Positions 3,675 through 6,717 of a stretch of 6,717 nucleotides of DNA are shown here, one piece after another. This DNA comes from Actinomycetota bacterium (GTDB lineage: Bacteria; Actinomycetota; Thermoleophilia; UBA2241). The stretch is from NCBI GenBank assembly GCA_003157715.1, contig PMKK01000325.1:1180-7896 (forward strand). Reading direction: 5' to 3'. Position 1 is the stretch's first letter. Every line of letters begins with the position of its first letter. The position numbers and the translations under genes are program-made. Below the pieces are notes generated by a model. It was given only the letters and a program-made list of their open reading frames with translations. It had not been told where the DNA came from and made no database searches.

Positions 3675-6320
3675 ATGGGGCAGCGAAGGGCAGCAGCACA
3701 AGCGAGTCGGGCGTGCATCCTTGGCGCGCGCGCCTTGGCGAGCACAGAGACGGTGGTGCTCGACTTTGCTCAACCGCCCTTCGACCAGCTGCCGGTGCCG
3801 CTCTGGGTCGAGGATCACTCGGCCGTTCGCCAACGTCTCCAGAAGTGGCGGCACGACGGCGTGAGCGATCTCAGTGCTCATCTGGCCGCCGAGCCTCATC
3901 GACGCCGTAGGCTTGCCGGCCTTGTGCGTGTCGTGGAGGCAAACCAAGCGCTCTTTGATCGCTACGGGTACTCCGACCTTGTGAGCCTGCGGGCCAATCT
4001 CGCAGCGCTGCGTACGCAGTCGGCCGTCGATGAGTCCGTGCGCTTTTCTCTTGAGCTTGAGAGCGGCGGTGTCGCCACAGCCGGCGAGGCCGTCAACCGC
4101 ACGGCCGGCGGGCGGTATGTACCCATCCTCGTGAGCCGTCGGGTGGCGGTGGGCTTCGAGGGCTCGTGGGAGCGTGTTTACTGTTCCGAGGCTGACATCT
4201 CACGACGCAAGCGCGCTGAGCGAGCCCTGCTCGTGCAGCGCGACGTAGCGCTTGCTCTGGGCAAGGCTACTGGTCTGGAGGAAGCATTCGGCGACCTCAT
4301 CAAGGCGTTGCGAGGGCTCGACGGGATCGACGCCGGCATGATCTACGCGCGAGAAGCAGGCAGCGACCGCTTCCGGATGGCCGCTTGGAGCGGCATCAGC
4401 GAGGCCTTTGCCCGAGTTGCCTGTGACGTTCGGATGGACGACGAGCGCACGTCGGCCCTCGTCGCAGCGGGTGGTGCCTATGGCTCCTTCGCGGCCGTCT
4501 GTGCCGCGATGGCTGGCCGATGTCAGCCTCCGAAGCTGGACTCCGATAGGTTGCAGGCCAGCGTAGCGCTGCCGATATGCCGCAATGGCCGTGTTCTGGC
4601 CGTGCTCCTGCTCTCCTCGAAGGAGTTCGAGGAGTTCTGGCCGGCTACCCGACAGGCGATCGAGGCTGCCGCGGCCGAGACCGGCAATCTGCTCGCCCGC
4701 ATCGACGCCCAGCAGGAACTGGCGGAGAGCGTGCGGCACATGCGCGCCCTGCTTACCTCAAGCCGGGCCATGAACTCCACCCTCGATTATGGGCAGGTGC
4801 TCCACGAGATCGCTCGCTGGGCCGGCGAGACGCTCGATGTCGAGAGCTCGACGACCTGGGAGTACCTCCCTGAAACCAAGCAGATGGCGTTCCGTGCCCT
4901 CTGGCAGCGTCATCCCGACCCCGCGGCCCTAGAGAAACTGGCCGACGCTCGGCTCTCCTCGGACGACCCGCTCAACCAAGAGCGGCACGTCGGCAAGGAC
5001 CTGGTCGTGCAGTGCGTATCGGATCCCGATCTGCCACCGGTCGTGCGCGCCGAGATGACGAGGCTCGGTATGAAGACGTGGATGTTCGTGCCGCTTCACA
5101 CTAAGGGCGAGCAGCTGGGTGTCATGGTCATCGCCGAGGCGCACAGGGAGCGTCACTTCACACAAGCCGAGTGCGAATTCGCCCGCGCGCTGGGCGATCA
5201 GGCCTCGATGGCCATGTACAACGCTAAGCTTCATCGAGGCGTTGAAGCGCAGTTCGCCATGCGCCGCGACCTGCTTGATCTAAGCCAGTCGCTGCTGAGC
5301 GCCACAGACGGTCAGGGCATCGTCGACCGCTTGGCGGAGGCTCTCAAGAGCCTCGTCGACTACTCGTCCCTGAGCGTCATGGAGGCCGATGAACAGGCCG
5401 ACGAGCTCGTTGTGTCGTTCGCCTCCGGCGCCGACGCGCAGGCTCTGCGGGGGCGGCGCTTTCCCCTGCGCAGCGGCGTCACCGGCGACGTCCTGCGACG
5501 CGGCCGGGCGGAGCTTGTCAACGACATGCTCGGCGATCCGCGAGCCGTGCGGGTGCCGCAGACAAAGCCCGAGGCGCAGGCCTCCATCATCGTGCCCATG
5601 TCGCCCGGCGCGCGTCGAGCGGTCCTTATCGTCGATCGCCTCGGTGAAGATGCCCATTTCGGGCCGGATGACCTGGAGACGGTGCGGCTCTTTGCAGGAC
5701 TTGCTGCCGTGGCGTTTGAAAATGCCCGCCTCTTTCAGCTCGTTGAGCGGCAGGCGATCATCGACGGGCTTACCGGCCTCTACAACCATCGTCACTTCTA
5801 CGAACGACTAGATCTTGAGTTTGCTCGTGCGCAGCGCTCTGGTGAGCCGCTTTCGCTGCTGATGCTCGATCTGGACGACTTCAAGACGTTCAACGACCAA
5901 TACGGACACCCGGCTGGCGATCGTATCCTGCAGACGGTCGCAGGCGTGCTCGAGGCATGCACTCGCCACGGCGTCGATCTTGCCGCGCGCTACGGCGGCG
6001 AGGAGTTCGTGGTGTTGCTGCCGGGGCAGACAACGACACGCGGCGTCGATGTGGCGAATGGGCTACCGGAATGCAGCGAGGGGCAGGCGGAGGAGGTCGC
6101 CGAGCGCATCCGCAGGGCCGTGGGCCGCACCGCTCTTGGGGATGTCCTCGCCGTTGCCAACGAAGCGACGCAACAACCGCACCTCACCGTCAGCGTCGGC
6201 GCGGCCAGCTGGCCCGCCAGCGCCGGCACGCCCGCTGAGCTCGTGGCACAGGCGGATGCCGCTCTCTATCTGGCGAAGCACAAAGGCAAGAATCGCGTCG
6301 AGGTCTTCGATAGAAGCTAG
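3675..6320 (+). CDS. Sensor diguanylate cyclase, PAS-GAF-GAF-GAF-GGDEF
   Basis: Makes cyclic di-GMP from two GTP; 881 residues, soluble, with no membrane segment. Domains: N-terminal PAS-like domain (about 31-180, with LWVEDHSAVRQRL and the closing ADISRRKRAERAL), GAF 1 (about 185-345), GAF 2 (about 355-520), GAF 3 (about 530-688), then GGDEF (about 690-881). Helical linkers near 340-365 and 515-545 look like signalling coiled coils. The GGDEF domain has DGLTGLYN (697-704), DLDDFK (732-737), GHPAGD (744-749) and the active RYGGEEF (772-778), with D732 and E776 as expected metal ligands, so it should be catalytic. The inhibitory RxxD site reads HGVD. About 15 extra residues occur after the GGEEF hairpin (around 784-808). 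There is no EAL domain. The ligands of the PAS and GAF domains cannot be told. The start is uncertain: ATG 3675 has no clear Shine-Dalgarno, the first 24 residues look unconserved, and GTG 3753 (residue 27) is an alternative. It stands alone as a transcription unit. Confidence 0.93.
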   Translation: MGQRRAAAQASRACILGARALASTETVVLDFAQPPFDQLPVPLWVEDHSAVRQRLQKWRHDGVSDLSAHLAAEPHRRRRLAGLVRVVEANQALFDRYGYSDLVSLRANLAALRTQSAVDESVRFSLELESGGVATAGEAVNRTAGGRYVPILVSRRVAVGFEGSWERVYCSEADISRRKRAERALLVQRDVALALGKATGLEEAFGDLIKALRGLDGIDAGMIYAREAGSDRFRMAAWSGISEAFARVACDVRMDDERTSALVAAGGAYGSFAAVCAAMAGRCQPPKLDSDRLQASVALPICRNGRVLAVLLLSSKEFEEFWPATRQAIEAAAAETGNLLARIDAQQELAESVRHMRALLTSSRAMNSTLDYGQVLHEIARWAGETLDVESSTTWEYLPETKQMAFRALWQRHPDPAALEKLADARLSSDDPLNQERHVGKDLVVQCVSDPDLPPVVRAEMTRLGMKTWMFVPLHTKGEQLGVMVIAEAHRERHFTQAECEFARALGDQASMAMYNAKLHRGVEAQFAMRRDLLDLSQSLLSATDGQGIVDRLAEALKSLVDYSSLSVMEADEQADELVVSFASGADAQALRGRRFPLRSGVTGDVLRRGRAELVNDMLGDPRAVRVPQTKPEAQASIIVPMSPGARRAVLIVDRLGEDAHFGPDDLETVRLFAGLAAVAFENARLFQLVERQAIIDGLTGLYNHRHFYERLDLEFARAQRSGEPLSLLMLDLDDFKTFNDQYGHPAGDRILQTVAGVLEACTRHGVDLAARYGGEEFVVLLPGQTTTRGVDVANGLPECSEGQAEEVAERIRRAVGRTALGDVLAVANEATQQPHLTVSVGAASWPASAGTPAELVAQADAALYLAKHKGKNRVEVFDRS

Positions 6321-6332
6321 GCATCGCGATGC
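6321..6332. repeat. Perfect 12-bp palindrome directly after the cyclase stop
   Basis: GCATCGCGATGC reads the same on both strands and begins at the base after the TAG stop. It has no unpaired centre, so as RNA it would form only a poor hairpin. It may be a protein-binding site or chance. It lies in the 159-base gap between two convergent genes. Confidence 0.4.
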
Positions 6333-6342
6333 TGGCGGGGAA

Positions 6343-6362
6343 GGGTCAGAAGTCAGTGACCC
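6343..6362 (+). terminator. Weak hairpin downstream of the cyclase, possible terminator
   Basis: GGGTCA (6343-6348) pairs with TGACCC (6357-6362) around an 8-base loop, 23 bases after the cyclase stop. There is no T-run directly after it; a CTTTT stretch appears only at about 6395-6399. The position fits a terminator but the structure is weak. Confidence 0.3.
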
Positions 6363-6479
6363 AGGCCGGCGAGAGCGTTGCGGCGAGCGTGCCTCTTTTG
6401 CCGCGCGGCCTCACGCCGTCCTGGTAGTCAGCCGAAGAGACCCGCGCTGCTCACCACTCACCCCATCGCCGCCGCGCCC

Positions 6480-6680
6480 TCAGGCGTCTCCCGACCCCTC
6501 GGGCTCCTCTTCGAGCTTGGTCTTCCAGGACTTGTCGTGGGTCAGCTTCTCGTCGGAGGTGTCGATGCGGTCGATCTTCAGGTGCTTGGCGTCGATGCCG
6601 ACGAAGGTCGCCCCAGGGCCGGTGGTGATGCCGATCGTCTCCGGTCGCGAACTCTGCGGTCTGTCGCGATCGTCGTTCAC
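6480..6680 (-). CDS. Small hydrophilic protein of unknown function (66 residues)
   Basis: I do not recognise a family. The reading starts at GTG 6680-6678 and ends at TGA 6482-6480. It is supported by a near-ideal ribosome binding site, AAGGAGGG (6684-6691), a few bases upstream. The protein is highly charged. An N-terminal polar segment (MNDDRDRPQSSRPE) is followed by a more ordered-looking stretch with ITTGPGATFVGIDAKHLKID (about 18-37), then a lysine- and acid-rich tail ending EEEPEGSGDA. It has no cysteine, signal peptide or membrane segment. The alternating hydrophobic pattern around ATFVGIDAKHLKIDRID suggests a couple of beta strands. It is convergent with the cyclase gene, so not co-transcribed with it, and what lies upstream is outside the window. 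It could be a single-gene unit. It is likely real on ribosome binding site and composition grounds; its role is not inferable. Confidence 0.7.
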   Translation of the reverse strand: MNDDRDRPQSSRPETIGITTGPGATFVGIDAKHLKIDRIDTSDEKLTHDKSWKTKLEEEPEGSGDA

Positions 6681-6703
6681 GAGCCCTCCTTGTGAACGGC
6701 CGT

Positions 6704-6715
6704 CCCCCCCCCCCC
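6704..6715. repeat. 12-base C homopolymer (G tract on the coding side of the small gene)
   Basis: Twelve consecutive C lie two bases from the right edge. On the minus strand this is a G12 tract 23-34 bases upstream of the small gene's GTG, just ahead of its ribosome binding site. Such tracts slip during replication and can alter promoter spacing. Long G runs at contig ends are also a common sequencing artefact, so both readings remain open. Confidence 0.9.
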
Positions 6716-6717
6716 GG

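Noticed and set aside
3477..3947. 156-codon minus-strand frame overlapping the cyclase 5' end
   Set aside because: It overlaps the cyclase's coding sequence antisense, has no ribosome binding site or recognisable domain, and its composition is that of an antisense shadow.
6378..6695. 105-codon plus-strand frame at the right end
   Set aside because: It is antisense to the small minus-strand gene, which has the strong ribosome binding site; this frame lacks one.

Overview
The window is high-GC bacterial DNA with strong Shine-Dalgarno sites, GTG starts and short gaps. The integrase and redox-enzyme types, together with the base composition, suggest an actinobacterium (possibly of the Thermoleophilia type). 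That assignment is inference from style, not proven by any marker gene. There are no tRNA, rRNA or CRISPR features.

Layout from left to right. (1) Bases 1-1176, minus strand: a tyrosine-family site-specific integrase that runs off the left edge exactly at its catalytic tyrosine, with a zinc ribbon built into its N-terminal arm-binding region. (2) Bases 1177-1486: a divergent intergenic region with a pair of direct repeats spaced by two helical turns and a short GC-rich dyad. (3) Bases 1487-2233, plus strand: a classical short-chain dehydrogenase/reductase (SDR). (4) Bases 2317-3249, minus strand, convergent with the SDR: a zinc-independent quinone-oxidoreductase-like medium-chain dehydrogenase (MDR), with hairpins between the two stop codons and a perfect 22-bp dyad in its promoter region. 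(5) Bases 3250-3674: a long leader region with no convincing gene. (6) Bases 3675-6320, plus strand: a large soluble sensor diguanylate cyclase, PAS-GAF-GAF-GAF-GGDEF, with an intact active site and a degenerate inhibitory site. (7) Bases 6480-6680, minus strand: a small hydrophilic protein of unknown function with an excellent ribosome binding site and a 12-base C/G homopolymer upstream, at the right edge.

The genes do not form one operon: every neighbouring pair is divergent or convergent, so each is probably its own transcription unit. The integrase marks the edge of, or a remnant of, an integrated element lying mostly to the left. The two NAD(P)-dependent oxidoreductases look like ordinary accessory metabolism. 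The diguanylate cyclase is a stand-alone signalling gene that would make cyclic di-GMP in response to unknown cytoplasmic cues. I see no clear new multi-gene system. The best leads are the zinc-ribbon integrase, the operator-like dyad, the probable loss of feedback inhibition in the cyclase, and the small orphan protein.
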